From positions 2,542,001 through 2,606,000 of the forward strand of contig NZ_CP042163.1 of NCBI RefSeq assembly GCF_007725405.1: a stretch of 64,000 nt of DNA, read 5' to 3'. The translations under genes were made by a program, and so were the position numbers. Under the pieces are notes generated by a model. The model saw only the letters and a list, made by a program, of their open reading frames with translations. It did not search any database and was not told the origin of the DNA. The DNA comes from Shouchella miscanthi. GTDB lineage: Bacteria; Bacillota; Bacilli; Bacillales; Bacillaceae_D. Below, piece by piece: positions 7,131 through 17,345 of this stretch; positions within the stretch are counted from its first letter, which is position 1; each line of letters begins with the position of its first letter.

Positions 7131-9222
7131 ATTCTTCATATTCATACACATCCGATTCTCGATTAAACTCGTCATCAATAAATACTTCATACGAGCCTGG
7201 GTAGCTTGGACTAACTCGTAAATCAATCGTAAAATCCGTTGACGTCGTAATCGTCTCTTCTACAACAACCCGCTCATCACCTTGGGAATTGGCATCTGTT
7301 GCAACGATTCGTACAGCAAAGCTCCGTTCCTCTGATTGATGTTCTTCTGAAACCACAACCGTTTGTGTAATTCGATAAACCGAGCTTGGCTCTTCTTCTT
7401 CTGTAGGGTCTTCTACAGGGTCAGCGGCGACTGGGTCCTCTACTTCCCCTTCAGGTTGTTGAGGGACTTCTGGAGTTTCGTCTGGTTCGCTTGGTTCAGG
7501 CCCTCGGGATAACACAATCTCAACACGGTCGCCTTGTTCCATTGTTGTTAAAGGCTCAGGTGATTGACGAATAACACGTCCTGCTGGTATATCCTCATCA
7601 TGCTCACGCTCAAACGTACCACGCAAGCCCTCTGCATTAAAATACGCTCGAACATCTTCTTCGGTTTGATTGACGAGGTCATCTAGCTGAATGGTTTCTG
7701 GAACAGCAACAGTGAGTACCACCGTCGTATCGGCTGGAACAACGCTTGAACCATTTGATGGGCTTTGTGAAATGACGGTTCCTTCTTGGGCACTATTATC
7801 TTCTCTAGACTGCTCTTCCACTTCAAAACCAAGCTGCTCAAGCAAACGCTCCGCTTGTGTAAACGTATAACCAGAGTAGTCATCTAACGTTACTTCTTCT
7901 CTCGATGCTACGACATATAAAGTGACTTCCGATCCTTCTTTTACCGTACGCCCAGCTCGAGGAGATTGATTGGCTACTTGTCCCGGTTCATATTCATCTG
8001 TTGAGATTGGCTCAACATTTGCAATAAGCCGTTGGCTTTCAATTTCCTCAATTGCTTCGTTCTCTTCCATTCCTTCCACATCAGGAATGGTTGTTTCTTC
8101 TACAAAAAACACTTCACTCCACAACGTTAGCGCTAGGATAAATGCCCCTATTATCACACCAATACCAATGATGCTAATCCAAAGCCATTTCTTTTTCTTT
8201 TTCGCTGGCTTTTTTGTTTGTTCTGCTTCCTTTTTTTGATCTTCCTGTTTCGCTGTCTCTACCGGGACATCGTCTTGTTTTTGAACAGGAATCTCGATCG
8301 TTTTGTCTTGATCTTCATTATTTGTAAAGCCTGCTACAATCGGTAGTTCCTTTGTTTTTTCTTCATCATCGTCTTCTAGTTGTGTATGCAACTGCAACGA
8401 TTGATTTGGATCTAACGCCATATCACAAGCCCAGATCACGTCTTCAGCAGAATTAAACCGTTGGTTCGGGTCTTTCATCGTTGCTTTTTTAATAATGTCT
8501 TCCACACTTTGCGGAATACTCGATACTAGTTCTCTAGCCGACGGAATTTCATTTTGCAAGTGCTTAATCGCAATAGATACCGCAGTATCTCCAGAAAACG
8601 GAATTCTCCCTGTTACCATTTCAAACAGAACAATGCCTAGCGAGTATAAGTCAGACCGGTACGTCACATGACCGCCACGAGCTTGTTCTGGAGATAAATA
8701 ATGGACCGATCCCATGACTGAATTTGTGTGGGTAATAGTCGTTGAGGTCATCGCACGAGCAATCCCAAAATCGGTTACTTTTGCTTCGCCATCTTCGCTA
8801 ATAAGGATATTTTGCGGTTTCATATCACGATGGACAATTTGCATGGCATGGGCGTGTCCTACTCCATGCAAGATTTGTTTAAAATAGTCAAGAGCCGTGG
8901 CAATATCTAAAGGGCCATCTTCTTGAATGACTTCTTTTAGCGTACGGCCCTTGACATATTCCATGACAATATAATAAAGATCTTCTTCTTCTCCAACGTC
9001 AAATATATTGACAATGTGAGGATTGTTCAAACTTGTCGCTGCTTGCGCTTCTCTTCTAAAACGCTTAATAAACTGTTCGTCTTTTGAGAATTGAGGCTGA
9101 AGTACTTTTACTGCGACATGACGATCTAAAATAACATCCAGTGCTAAATAGACATTCGCCATCCCGCCTCCGCCGATGCTGTCCAATACGACGTAGCGGT
9201 CGCCAATTCGTTCTCCAATCAT
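7129..9222 (-). CDS. prkC: PASTA-domain Ser/Thr protein kinase PrkC (Stk1 family)
   Basis: 697 residues from ATG 9222. A TTG at 9231 is possible but has only 3 nt to the GGAGG site; the ATG lies one base after the prpC stop. Kinase domain about 7-270: glycine loop GGGGMANVY, catalytic Lys39, HRDMKPQN with Asp133, DFG. An acidic/Lys-rich linker leads to one transmembrane helix (about 346-373), then three PASTA repeats (about 376-575) and a Pro/Glu-rich linker with a C-terminal beta-rich domain. It senses muropeptides or lipid II outside the cell and phosphorylates translation and wall factors. It is paired with phosphatase PrpC upstream. Confidence 0.95.
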   Translation of the reverse strand: MIGERIGDRYVVLDSIGGGGMANVYLALDVILDRHVAVKVLQPQFSKDEQFIKRFRREAQAATSLNNPHIVNIFDVGEEEDLYYIVMEYVKGRTLKEVIQEDGPLDIATALDYFKQILHGVGHAHAMQIVHRDMKPQNILISEDGEAKVTDFGIARAMTSTTITHTNSVMGSVHYLSPEQARGGHVTYRSDLYSLGIVLFEMVTGRIPFSGDTAVSIAIKHLQNEIPSARELVSSIPQSVEDIIKKATMKDPNQRFNSAEDVIWACDMALDPNQSLQLHTQLEDDDEEKTKELPIVAGFTNNEDQDKTIEIPVQKQDDVPVETAKQEDQKKEAEQTKKPAKKKKKWLWISIIGIGVIIGAFILALTLWSEVFFVEETTIPDVEGMEENEAIEEIESQRLIANVEPISTDEYEPGQVANQSPRAGRTVKEGSEVTLYVVASREEVTLDDYSGYTFTQAERLLEQLGFEVEEQSREDNSAQEGTVISQSPSNGSSVVPADTTVVLTVAVPETIQLDDLVNQTEEDVRAYFNAEGLRGTFEREHDEDIPAGRVIRQSPEPLTTMEQGDRVEIVLSRGPEPSEPDETPEVPQQPEGEVEDPVAADPVEDPTEEEEPSSVYRITQTVVVSEEHQSEERSFAVRIVATDANSQGDERVVVEETITTSTDFTIDLRVSPSYPGSYEVFIDDEFNRESDVYEYEE

Positions 9223-9223
9223 G

Positions 9224-9970
9224 TTACTCAAGCTCCTCCGTAAATCGTACTAACGCAACAGAAATATTATCTTCGCCTCCACGGTCATTTGCCCGTGCTA
9301 TTAGAGACTTAGCAATTTGGGACAGCTCATCCTCACGGTTTAATTCTGTAGCTAGTTCAGTATCTTTTACTTTATCAGAAAGACCATCGGAACAAATCAT
9401 TAACAAGCGAACAGAGTCGGCGGCAATGGTTTCTGTATCAACTTTTACGACAGGTTCTGTGCCAAGGGCTCTTAAAACGATATTTTTTCGCGGATGATCT
9501 TCTGCTTCCTCATGAGACAATTGTCCGTTTTTCACAAGTTCGGCGACAAGGGAATGATCCATCGTTTGCTGCTTTAATCCTTCTTCTGTTAACAAATACA
9601 AGCGACTATCGCCAACATGAGCGATGGCGATATAGTCTTCAGTGCAAAAAGCAGCAACAGCTGTCGTCCCCATCCCCTCACAATCTTTATTTTCCTTAGC
9701 ATGCGTAAAGATTGCTTGGTTCATTTCAACAAAGGTTTCTTGTAGAAAAGCTTCTGCTTCTACTGCAGACAAGGAAAGCGGTAGTTCATCCCAGTTTTTC
9801 TTCATAATCCGAAGGGCTATAGCACTTGCCACGTCACCAGCTGAGTGCCCTCCCATACCATCAGCAACAAATGCTAGTGTTCCTGTTGAAGAAGATAAAA
9901 CCGCACCATTATCCTCATTATTCGAGCGAACTTTTCCAATATCAGTTAAAAATGTCGTGCTCTCTATCAA
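9224..9970 (-). CDS. prpC: PP2C-type protein phosphatase PrpC
   Basis: 248 residues from TTG 9970. GAGGTGAT sits 8 nt before this codon, whereas ATG 9976 and GTG 10009 lack usable spacing. PP2C motifs with the two-metal aspartates are present: DIGKVRSNNED, VADGMGGH, GMGTT, AHVGDSRLY, ICSDGLSD and GGEDNIS. It dephosphorylates PrkC and its targets. The gene directly follows rsmB; B. subtilis has rlmN in between. It is one base from prkC, a kinase/phosphatase switch on one transcript. Confidence 0.94.
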   Translation of the reverse strand: MIESTTFLTDIGKVRSNNEDNGAVLSSSTGTLAFVADGMGGHSAGDVASAIALRIMKKNWDELPLSLSAVEAEAFLQETFVEMNQAIFTHAKENKDCEGMGTTAVAAFCTEDYIAIAHVGDSRLYLLTEEGLKQQTMDHSLVAELVKNGQLSHEEAEDHPRKNIVLRALGTEPVVKVDTETIAADSVRLLMICSDGLSDKVKDTELATELNREDELSQIAKSLIARANDRGGEDNISVALVRFTEELE

Positions 9971-10014
9971 ATCCATCACCTCAATTTTTGAATGGCTTAT
10001 TCTTGTCACGAAGA

Positions 10015-11367
10015 CTAGGCGTGCTTTAACGCAACCATAAAAAATCCATCTGTTTGAAAGTCTTGCGGAAGAATGGTTAAGCCGTATTGACCAAAACGAC
10101 CATTGTCTCTTACTTGCTTTGGTAAGCGCTCAAATGCTGCTTCATCAACAACAAAAGGATGCGTTGAAAGAAACGCCTCAACAACACGATCATTCTCTTC
10201 ATGATCTACGGTGCACGTACTATACACGAGCGTACCAGTAGGCTGCACAAATTGGCTCGCATTCGCTAAAATAAGCTGTTGTGTATGTGTGATGCGATTT
10301 GTATCTTCTTCGGTTTTTGACCATCGAATGTCCGGCTTCCGGCGAATCACACCGAATCCGGTGCAAGGTGCATCAACAAGGACTCGGTCATAAGCGTGTT
10401 CTATTCGATCTGTTAATGTCTTAGCGTCTTGCGTGTCTGCCGTTACATTTGGTAGCTGCAAACGCGCCACTTGTTCATTGATTAATTTAATCTTTTGCTT
10501 ATGTAAATCAAAAGACGTCACACTTCCTGTTCCGTTCAATGATTCTGCTAAATGAGTTGATTTTCCTCCAGGAGCAGCACATGTATCTAGTACATCCATA
10601 TTTTCCTCAGCGCCCACTAGTAGTCCTACAAGCATAGAAGCTTCGTCTTGAGCTGTAAAATAGCCATGCTGATAAGCTACTGTTGAGAATGGATTGCCTT
10701 TCTTCACGATAATAGCGAGATCAGGAAGTAGCTCTGAAGGAACGACTTCCACTCCTTCCTCTTCTAACTTGCTGATGACTTGTTCAACGGTCGTTTTCAT
10801 ACGGTTCACCCGAAGACTCGTTTCAGGTGGTTCGTTGTTTATTAATGCCATCGCTCTTGCATCATCATAGCTATACTGTTCTATCCATTTTTTTAACAGC
10901 CATTCAGGATGACTTGTCTCAATAGCTAAGCGAGTCACTTCATCCTCTATAGTGCTAAACGTTGGGAAGCCCTCACGTTGAATGGAGCGGAGCACACCAT
11001 TTACTAGTCCACTTATTCCTTTATGTCCCCGTTTATTGGCAATGGTCACTGCTTCGTGAACGATCGCCCGATCCGGAATACGATCCAAATAAACCATTTG
11101 GTAAACAGAAAGACGCAGCAACACATCGACCCACAGCTCTCGTTTCTTCTTGCTTTTGTTTAAAAATGGTGATAAGTAATAATCAAGTGTTAACCGCCGT
11201 GCAACTGTTCCATAAACAAGTTCTGTTAAAAGACCTGTATCTTGATGACTTAGTCCAGCTTCTTTTAACGTATGATTAACGAGTAAATGGCTATAGGCTT
11301 GGTTCTTTTCAATTTTAACTAACGCATCCATTGCGACTTCTCGTACGGTTGCTTTATCTTTCGTCAT
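10015..11367 (-). CDS. rsmB: 16S rRNA m5C967 methyltransferase RsmB
   Basis: 450 residues. An N-terminal NusB-like RNA-binding domain (about 1-140) is joined to a SAM-dependent methyltransferase: [12 protein letters not shown] (SAM binding), [11 protein letters not shown] with the conserved PC Cys, and YSTCTV with the catalytic Cys. It methylates C967 (E. coli numbering) of 16S rRNA. GGAG precedes ATG 11367, which overlaps the end of fmt by 14 bp, showing tight coupling. Confidence 0.95.
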   Translation of the reverse strand: MTKDKATVREVAMDALVKIEKNQAYSHLLVNHTLKEAGLSHQDTGLLTELVYGTVARRLTLDYYLSPFLNKSKKKRELWVDVLLRLSVYQMVYLDRIPDRAIVHEAVTIANKRGHKGISGLVNGVLRSIQREGFPTFSTIEDEVTRLAIETSHPEWLLKKWIEQYSYDDARAMALINNEPPETSLRVNRMKTTVEQVISKLEEEGVEVVPSELLPDLAIIVKKGNPFSTVAYQHGYFTAQDEASMLVGLLVGAEENMDVLDTCAAPGGKSTHLAESLNGTGSVTSFDLHKQKIKLINEQVARLQLPNVTADTQDAKTLTDRIEHAYDRVLVDAPCTGFGVIRRKPDIRWSKTEEDTNRITHTQQLILANASQFVQPTGTLVYSTCTVDHEENDRVVEAFLSTHPFVVDEAAFERLPKQVRDNGRFGQYGLTILPQDFQTDGFFMVALKHA

Positions 11368-12289
11368 GCTGTACTCCTAAATGATTTGAAATAGTAAATT
11401 GATGTGCAATTAAGCTAGCATCGACCGCTTTCTTTCCTGCAAGCTGAACGTTTTGTAAACACAAAACTGTTCCTTCTCCACTTGCCACATAGACTCCCTC
11501 TTTTGCTGTCCGAATAATAACACCAGGCTGTTCTGACGTTCGTTCATTTGTCGCCACAGCAACCCACACTTTTATACGTTTTCCATCCATCCACGTAAAC
11601 GCACCTGGCCATGGTCGCATGCCTCGAACTTGATTGGCTAGCTGCTGTGCAGTTTTTTCCCACTGTAACTCTTCTTGTTCACGACGAATGTTTGGTGCAA
11701 ATGTTGCTTCTTCATGCACTTGAGGAACAGGATTTGCTCGTTTTGCACGTAAGTCTTCTATTGTCGGAATAAGCAATTCAGCGCCTAGCTGACTAAGCTT
11801 TGTGTGCATCGTGCCTACATCGTCTTGATCATGAATTGGAATGGCTTTTTTTGAAAGCACATCACCAGCATCCAGTTTTTCTTCCATATACATAATGGAA
11901 ATACCTGTTTCCTTTTCTCCATCAATAATCGCTTGGTGTATAGGCGCACCACCTCGATATTTTGGAAGTAACGAAGCATGAACATTAATACAGCCGAGCA
12001 CAGGTGCATCAAGTAGCGCTCGCGGAACGATTTGGCCGTAAGCAGCTGTAACAATGAGATCCGGCTTTAAGGCTATAATGTCTGAATAGTCTTCACGAAT
12101 TCTTTCTGGCTGTAAGACCTGAATGCCATGCTTTTCTGCCTCTACTTTTACAGGGCTGGGCGTAAGCACACGCTTTCGTCCAACTGGTCGATCAGGCTGT
12201 GTAATGACAGCTATAACCGTGTAATGCTCAAGTAATGTTTTTAAGATCGGGACTGAAAAATCCGGTGTCCCCATAAAGATAATGTTCAC
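11354..12289 (-). CDS. fmt: Methionyl-tRNA formyltransferase
   Basis: 311 residues from GTG 12289, chosen because AGGAG lies 8 nt before it; GTG 12298 is too close to that site. It begins [16 protein letters not shown] like other Fmt proteins. The formyltetrahydrofolate-dependent catalytic motif [20 protein letters not shown] (Asn, His) and [11 protein letters not shown] are present, with a C-terminal OB-like domain. It formylates initiator Met-tRNA. The partner deformylase gene def, usually just upstream, is not here: priA ends 17 bp away. Confidence 0.95.
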   Translation of the reverse strand: MNIIFMGTPDFSVPILKTLLEHYTVIAVITQPDRPVGRKRVLTPSPVKVEAEKHGIQVLQPERIREDYSDIIALKPDLIVTAAYGQIVPRALLDAPVLGCINVHASLLPKYRGGAPIHQAIIDGEKETGISIMYMEEKLDAGDVLSKKAIPIHDQDDVGTMHTKLSQLGAELLIPTIEDLRAKRANPVPQVHEEATFAPNIRREQEELQWEKTAQQLANQVRGMRPWPGAFTWMDGKRIKVWVAVATNERTSEQPGVIIRTAKEGVYVASGEGTVLCLQNVQLAGKKAVDASLIAHQFTISNHLGVQHDER

Positions 12290-12306
12290 GTTCTTCACTC
12301 CTGTCC

Positions 12307-14709
12307 TTACATAAAAAAGTACGGATGGACATCCATACTAATCGATAACCGTTTCGTTGTTGTATCCCGTTGGTAGTGATGCAATACGGTTTCTAACGTC
12401 TCATATAATTTCGGCTCATGCTTATATTTTATCACGCATTGATAGCGATATCTATCTTTGATACGGGCAATAGGCGAGACAACAGGACCAAGAATAACCG
12501 TTTCTTCGCTTAAGGTACGCTTTAAGTAATCCGCTATTTTTCCGGACGTTTTTATTACTGTTGCCAGGTCTTGATCGGAAATGGTGAGAAGAGCCATATA
12601 ATAATATGGTGGATAGCCACCTTGCTTACGAATTCTCATTTCACTTGCGAAAAATTGCTCATAATCATGTTGCTTAACAAGCTGAATGCTGTAATGTTCT
12701 GGCGTGTATGATTGAACAATCACTTCTCCTGTTAATTCTGCTCGTCCCGCTCGTCCTGCAACTTGTTCTAGCACTTGAAACGTCCGCTCTGCGCTTCGAA
12801 AATCAGGAATATGCAGCATAGAATCTGCAGCGAGGACGCCGACTAACGTAATGTTTGGAAAATCAAGCCCTTTTGCAATCATTTGGGTACCAAGTAAAAT
12901 ATCACCTTTGCCTTGTCCAAAAGCATCGAGTAATGTCTTATGAGAGCCTTTCTTTCTAGTTGTGTCGACATCCATTCGAATAACGTTCGCTTCTGGAAAA
13001 TATTTATACAGCTCTTCTTCCACTTTTTGCGTGCCTGAGCCGAAGAATCGAATGTGCTCGCTTCCACACTCCGTGCACGTCGTTGGCATTGGTTTCTCGT
13101 CGCCACAGTAATGGCATTTTAATGAATGCCCTTTACGATGGTAGGTGTAAGAGATATCACAATAATCACATGTTGCCACATACCCACAATCTCTACACAT
13201 AACAAATGTTGAATAACCACGACGATTTAAAAATAGCACCGTTTGCTCTTTTCGATCCAACCGCTCCCTAAGCCCTTGAAGCAACGCTCTAGAGAACATT
13301 GAACGATTGCCATTGCGAAGCTCCTCACGCATGTCCACAATTTCTACTTCAGGCATCGGCCGCGCATTTACTCGTTCTTGCAATGAAACCAACGTATAGT
13401 TGCCTTTCTTTGCACGAGCAAACGATTCAACTGATGGGGTCGCACTTCCCAATAAGACTGGCGCTCGATGGTTCGCTCCACGGTATTTCGCAACATCTCT
13501 TGTGTGGTAACGTGGTGCTTCTTCTTGTTTGTAACTTGATTCATGCTCTTCATCAATAATAAGTAAACCGAGGTTTGTAAATGGTGCAAATACAGCAGAA
13601 CGAGCACCTACAACAACACTAACTTCTTTTCGGTGGATCTTTCGCCACTCGTCGTATTTTTCTCCATTGGATAAACCAGAGTGCATAATAGCTACTAAAT
13701 TGCCGAATCGAGCTTTAAAGCGATTCACCATTTGTGGGGTAAGAGAGATTTCCGGAACAAGCATGATGGCTTCTTGGCCTTTTTGAAGTACTTTAGCAAT
13801 GGCTTGTAAATAGATTTCCGTTTTACCGCTTCCTGTAACACCGTGTAGTAGCACCGTTTCATACCGGTCTTCCTCAATGGGACGAGAAATAACTTGGAGT
13901 GCCTCTTGTTGCTTTGGTGTTAATACAAGCGGCTCGGACCTTGTAAATGTATCATTGCTTGTCGGATCTCGGTACACTTCTTGTGCCCATTCCTGAACAA
14001 ACCCTTTATCAAGTAAAGCTTTTAGGGTTGCACGACTCGATTTCGTTTCAGCTATAGCTTGCTGTGACGGTAAAGGTCGCTGCTTCCCTTTTAAGAATTG
14101 AATCAGTTCATACTGTTTCTTTGCTTTTCGCTGTAAGGATTCTAGCTCTGATTCGGGTACATCACTAACTGTAACAAACCGTTCTGTTTTCATTTTTGTA
14201 TGAGCCTTTGTTGCATATTCAATTTCAACAAGGCCTGCTTCAAGAGCCTTTTTCATTGTGAGAAGATCGCTAGGTTCCCCTTTTTTTAGTTCATCCCAAT
14301 TCAAATGATTTCCATTGCCAAATAGGGTACGTATCTGCTCGGGCAGCTCTGTTCTTTCGACCCTCATTTGAATGATCTTAGAAACTTTTGTCTTTAATGC
14401 CGCCGGTAACATCGCTTGAAAGGCAGTAACTTGAAAGCAAATCGTTGCCTTTGCTAACCATTTGCCAAGGGCTAACAATTCTTCGCTTAAAACCGGTACA
14501 GGATCAAGTACTTCAATAATAGCTTTCATATTCTTGACGTCACTTGTTTCGGTTCGCTCAATCACAAAACCTTGAATTTTCCGCGGTCCAAATGGTACGA
14601 CGACCCGAATACCTGGCTGAACAAGCGTCTCCCATTCGCTTGGAATCTTATAATCAAAGAGTCGATCTGTCTGTGCAGTAGGTACGTCTACGATAATGCG
14701 CGCAATCAC
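12307..14709 (-). CDS. priA: Primosomal protein N' (replication restart helicase PriA)
   Basis: 800 residues, full length. The N-terminal 3'-DNA-binding domain includes [12 protein letters not shown]. The superfamily 2 helicase core has Walker A ([11 protein letters not shown]), DEEH and motif VI-type QVAGRAGR. A zinc-binding block of eight cysteines ([23 protein letters not shown]) is intact. It reloads the replisome at collapsed forks. The GTG start overlaps the coaBC stop by four bases (GTGA). Confidence 0.97.
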   Translation of the reverse strand: MIARIIVDVPTAQTDRLFDYKIPSEWETLVQPGIRVVVPFGPRKIQGFVIERTETSDVKNMKAIIEVLDPVPVLSEELLALGKWLAKATICFQVTAFQAMLPAALKTKVSKIIQMRVERTELPEQIRTLFGNGNHLNWDELKKGEPSDLLTMKKALEAGLVEIEYATKAHTKMKTERFVTVSDVPESELESLQRKAKKQYELIQFLKGKQRPLPSQQAIAETKSSRATLKALLDKGFVQEWAQEVYRDPTSNDTFTRSEPLVLTPKQQEALQVISRPIEEDRYETVLLHGVTGSGKTEIYLQAIAKVLQKGQEAIMLVPEISLTPQMVNRFKARFGNLVAIMHSGLSNGEKYDEWRKIHRKEVSVVVGARSAVFAPFTNLGLLIIDEEHESSYKQEEAPRYHTRDVAKYRGANHRAPVLLGSATPSVESFARAKKGNYTLVSLQERVNARPMPEVEIVDMREELRNGNRSMFSRALLQGLRERLDRKEQTVLFLNRRGYSTFVMCRDCGYVATCDYCDISYTYHRKGHSLKCHYCGDEKPMPTTCTECGSEHIRFFGSGTQKVEEELYKYFPEANVIRMDVDTTRKKGSHKTLLDAFGQGKGDILLGTQMIAKGLDFPNITLVGVLAADSMLHIPDFRSAERTFQVLEQVAGRAGRAELTGEVIVQSYTPEHYSIQLVKQHDYEQFFASEMRIRKQGGYPPYYYMALLTISDQDLATVIKTSGKIADYLKRTLSEETVILGPVVSPIARIKDRYRYQCVIKYKHEPKLYETLETVLHHYQRDTTTKRLSISMDVHPYFFM

Positions 14710-15914
14710 AAGGCGCCGCTTCTTTTCATATAGGCTTCAATTTCATCAAAAATATGAAGAGCCACATCTTTCTTTGATGCAAGTGGATAACGTTTCTCAT
14801 AATGGTCTTTTGCATAAACAGTCACGATATTTGTATCGTGATCAAACCCTGCGCCTTCCGTTGTAATATTATTTGCAACAATGAGGTCTAGGTTTTTTCG
14901 TTCAAGCTTGTCTTTTGCGTAGAATTCGACGTCTTGAGATTCAGCTGCAAACCCCACAAGCACTTGGCTCTGCTTTAACTCACCTAGTCGCTTCAACGTA
15001 TCGCGGGTTTTCTTTAGCGGTAAAGACCATTGATTCGTTTGCTTTTTACGCTTTTGATTTCCGACTATTTCAGGAGCATAATCTGCCACTGCAGCAGACT
15101 TCACAACAATATCAACATCATTAAATCGCTTTGTCACTTCCTCATAGAGGTCTTCAGCTGATTGTATCGATACAACCTCTACACCACTAGGAGGCTTTAA
15201 CCCTGTTGGTCCTGATACAAGCGTCACGTGAGCTCCGCGATTTCTCGCTTCTGTCGCAAGCGCGTAGCCTGTTTTGCCAGAAGAATAGTTCGACAAATAC
15301 CGAACAGGGTCGATTTTTTCCCGAGTTGGACCTGCTGTAATTAATACGCGCTTTCCGGTAAATACGGTTTGATCTAAACACATTAGTTGAACGAGCTCTA
15401 GTAAATCTTCCGGCTCAGCCATTCGACCTTTGCCGACCCATCCACAAGCTAAATATCCTGCATTCGGTTCAATTACTTGAAAGCCATACGCTTTTAATTG
15501 CTGCAAATTTCTTTGCGTGGCTGGATGATCATACATATTAACGTTCATAGCTGGAGCAAAAACGACAGGTGCTTTTGTTGCTAATAGCATCGTCGTTAAC
15601 ATATTATCAGCGATTCCATTTGCTACCTTTGCCACTGTATTTGCACTAGCAGGTGCAACAAGGACAAGATCGGCTTGATCTGCAATATCAATATGTGCAA
15701 TCTTTGTTGAATCAGGCTCATAAAATGTATCCGTATAGACTTCATTTCTAGACAGAGCTTGGAATGTCGTTGGAGCAATAAACTGTTTTGCAGACTCGGT
15801 CATCACAACATAGACGTTAGCCCCAGCTTGTGTTAGTTTGCTCACTAATGCTGCGCTTTTAAAAGCAGCAATTCCTCCACTTACTCCAATAACGATTGTT
15901 TTGTTTTTTAACAC
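14706..15914 (-). CDS. coaBC: Bifunctional phosphopantothenoylcysteine decarboxylase/ligase
   Basis: 402 residues from GTG 15914. GAGG sits 8 nt before it, and the resulting MLKNKTIVIGVSGGIAAFK matches the B. subtilis start better than GTG 15923. The N-terminal CoaC flavoprotein half has the active-site His (IAHIDIAD), PAMNVNMY and the Cys of GYLACGWVGKG. The C-terminal CoaB half (about 185-400) has TAGPTREKIDPVRYLSN and the CTP-binding KKTRD region. It carries out two steps of coenzyme A synthesis. It lies downstream of rpoZ across a hairpin and overlaps priA. Confidence 0.95.
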   Translation of the reverse strand: MLKNKTIVIGVSGGIAAFKSAALVSKLTQAGANVYVVMTESAKQFIAPTTFQALSRNEVYTDTFYEPDSTKIAHIDIADQADLVLVAPASANTVAKVANGIADNMLTTMLLATKAPVVFAPAMNVNMYDHPATQRNLQQLKAYGFQVIEPNAGYLACGWVGKGRMAEPEDLLELVQLMCLDQTVFTGKRVLITAGPTREKIDPVRYLSNYSSGKTGYALATEARNRGAHVTLVSGPTGLKPPSGVEVVSIQSAEDLYEEVTKRFNDVDIVVKSAAVADYAPEIVGNQKRKKQTNQWSLPLKKTRDTLKRLGELKQSQVLVGFAAESQDVEFYAKDKLERKNLDLIVANNITTEGAGFDHDTNIVTVYAKDHYEKRYPLASKKDVALHIFDEIEAYMKRSGAL

Positions 15915-15930
15915 TTTGGCCACCTCGCAT

Positions 15931-16001
15931 AAAAAAAGCTGTCTCCTCTACTAATCACTTACTTTACAAAAGAAGTGCTTTTTAGTCTACGAAGACAGCT
16001 T
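15931..16001 (-). terminator. Terminator-like hairpin between rpoZ and coaBC
   Basis: AAGCTGTCT (15936-15944) pairs with AGACAGCTT (15993-16001), with a shorter internal stem (CACTT/AAGTG). On the minus strand the outer stem is followed by seven T's. It probably ends the remA-gmk-rpoZ transcript or attenuates coaBC. Confidence 0.7.
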
Positions 16002-16006
16002 ACTAT

Positions 16007-16234
16007 TTACTCTTTATTGTCCGTTTCGTCTTGTGACGGAACGCGATGGGTTAAACGATCTTGCACAATTTCTTCTAACGCTAATCCAACAAATTTATAC
16101 GATTTCGGTTGGGTTGCAAGGGGGACTCGACTAGCTACTTCTTTCATTTCTCGTGCACGTCTTGAAGATACGGTCACAAGCGAATATTTTGAATCAAGTT
16201 TTTCTAATAGGCTATCAATGGATGGATAAAGCAT
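16007..16234 (-). CDS. rpoZ: DNA-directed RNA polymerase omega subunit
   Basis: 75 residues. It begins [20 protein letters not shown] and contains the family helix SRRAREM and [10 protein letters not shown]. Omega supports beta' folding and RNA polymerase assembly. The ATG overlaps the gmk stop (TAATG), so translation is coupled. The order remA-gmk-rpoZ-coaBC-priA is as in B. subtilis. Confidence 0.96.
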   Translation of the reverse strand: MLYPSIDSLLEKLDSKYSLVTVSSRRAREMKEVASRVPLATQPKSYKFVGLALEEIVQDRLTHRVPSQDETDNKE

Positions 16235-16845
16235 TATTTCTTCACCTCAACTAATTCTTGGTATTTTAATCGTTCACGGCGACAGTGTTCAGCTGTCACA
16301 ATCGCTTTAATGCGCTCGACAGCAAGCTCCACTTCATCATTTTCTACAACATAGTCATACATGCGCATTAAATCAATTTCTTCTTTAGCAACATGCATCC
16401 GTTCATTAATAATATCTTCTGTTTCTGTACCTCGACCAACGATACGATCGCGTAGTTCTTTTAAACTTGGTGGAGCTAAGAAAATAAAAACACCCTCTGG
16501 GAATGCTTTACGAACTTTTTGTGCTCCTTGAACTTCAATTTCTAAAATAATGTCTCTACCTGCATTAATTGTTTCTCTAACATAATCAATAGGCGTTCCA
16601 TAAAAATTCCCTACATATTCCGCCCATTCGAGTAACGCGTCATTTTGAATCATTTCTTTAAATTCTTCTCTCGATTTGAAGAAATAGTTGACTCCATGTT
16701 CTTCCCCAGCTCTTGGCTTTCTCGTTGTCGCAGAAACAGAGTATTCAATCGCTGTATCTTGTTTCCGAAGAGCACCACAAACCGTCCCTTTTCCAACACC
16801 AGCTGGACCTGATAGAACGATTAATAGCCCCTTTTCTCGCTTCAT
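16234..16845 (-). CDS. gmk: Guanylate kinase
   Basis: 203 residues from ATG 16845; an in-frame TTG immediately before it is an equally spaced alternative. P-loop GPAGVGKGT near residue 12, then [13 protein letters not shown] for GMP binding, YGTP and the lid region. It converts GMP and ATP to GDP and ADP. It overlaps rpoZ and lies 22 bp after remA. Confidence 0.96.
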   Translation of the reverse strand: MKREKGLLIVLSGPAGVGKGTVCGALRKQDTAIEYSVSATTRKPRAGEEHGVNYFFKSREEFKEMIQNDALLEWAEYVGNFYGTPIDYVRETINAGRDIILEIEVQGAQKVRKAFPEGVFIFLAPPSLKELRDRIVGRGTETEDIINERMHVAKEEIDLMRMYDYVVENDEVELAVERIKAIVTAEHCRRERLKYQELVEVKK

Positions 16846-16867
16846 CAAAATGGTTTACCTCCCGCTT

Positions 16868-17131
16868 TTAAGCCTCGTCAGCTTCTTCGTCTTTCGTATG
16901 TAATCGTTGGGCAACAGTCTCCGGTTGAACCGCACTTAAGATTACATGGTCAGAATCTGTCACAATGACAGCCCGAGTTCTTCTTCCGTATGTCGCGTCA
17001 ATTAACATATTCCGTTCTCGAGCTTCCTGCATAATGCGCTTAATTGGTGCCGATTCTGGACTGACAATCGAAATAATTCGATTTGCGGAGACAATATTGC
17101 CGAAGCCAATGTTGATTAATTTAATGGTCAT
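16868..17131 (-). CDS. remA: Extracellular matrix regulator RemA (YlzA)
   Basis: 87 residues. It starts [19 protein letters not shown] and carries [19 protein letters not shown], diagnostic of the RemA/DUF370 family. RemA forms DNA-wrapping rings and activates biofilm-matrix and osmoprotection genes in B. subtilis. It is first gene of the remA-gmk-rpoZ run, with its own extended -10 promoter. In B. subtilis yloC lies upstream; it is absent here. Confidence 0.96.
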   Translation of the reverse strand: MTIKLINIGFGNIVSANRIISIVSPESAPIKRIMQEARERNMLIDATYGRRTRAVIVTDSDHVILSAVQPETVAQRLHTKDEEADEA

Positions 17132-17176
17132 TCTTCAATCCTCCATAAAAGTAAACGAGCTGCTATTCTATCACTC

Positions 17177-17185
17177 ATTATACCA
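17177..17185 (-). promoter_or_regulatory. Extended -10 promoter element for remA-gmk-rpoZ
   Basis: TGGTATAAT on the minus strand: a perfect TATAAT with the TG extension and no convincing -35. About 46 bp before the remA ATG. A second candidate, TAAAAT with TTTACG 17 bp before it, lies further upstream. Confidence 0.6.
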
Positions 17186-17283
17186 AATCTCTCTATTGTT
17201 ATACGGGTAAATATCCGAGAAACTCGTACAAGATTCATGTAAGAACTAATTTTACCTTATTTCGCAAGTGCCGTAAAGATCAC

Positions 17284-17338
17284 GAAGAAGGCTGCCTACC
17301 AAAAGAGTTACATGAAAACCTTTTGGGGCAACCTCTTC
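17284..17338 (-). other. Long inverted repeat downstream of Ca2+-ATPase gene
   Basis: GAAGAAGGCTGCC (17284-17296) with CCAAAAG (17299-17305) faces CTTTTGG (17320-17326) with GGCAACCTCTTC (17327-17338). This long stem starts 7 bp beyond the ATPase stop codon. There is no T-run, so it is a weak or Rho-assisted terminator at best. Confidence 0.5.
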
Positions 17339-17345
17339 AACTTAT

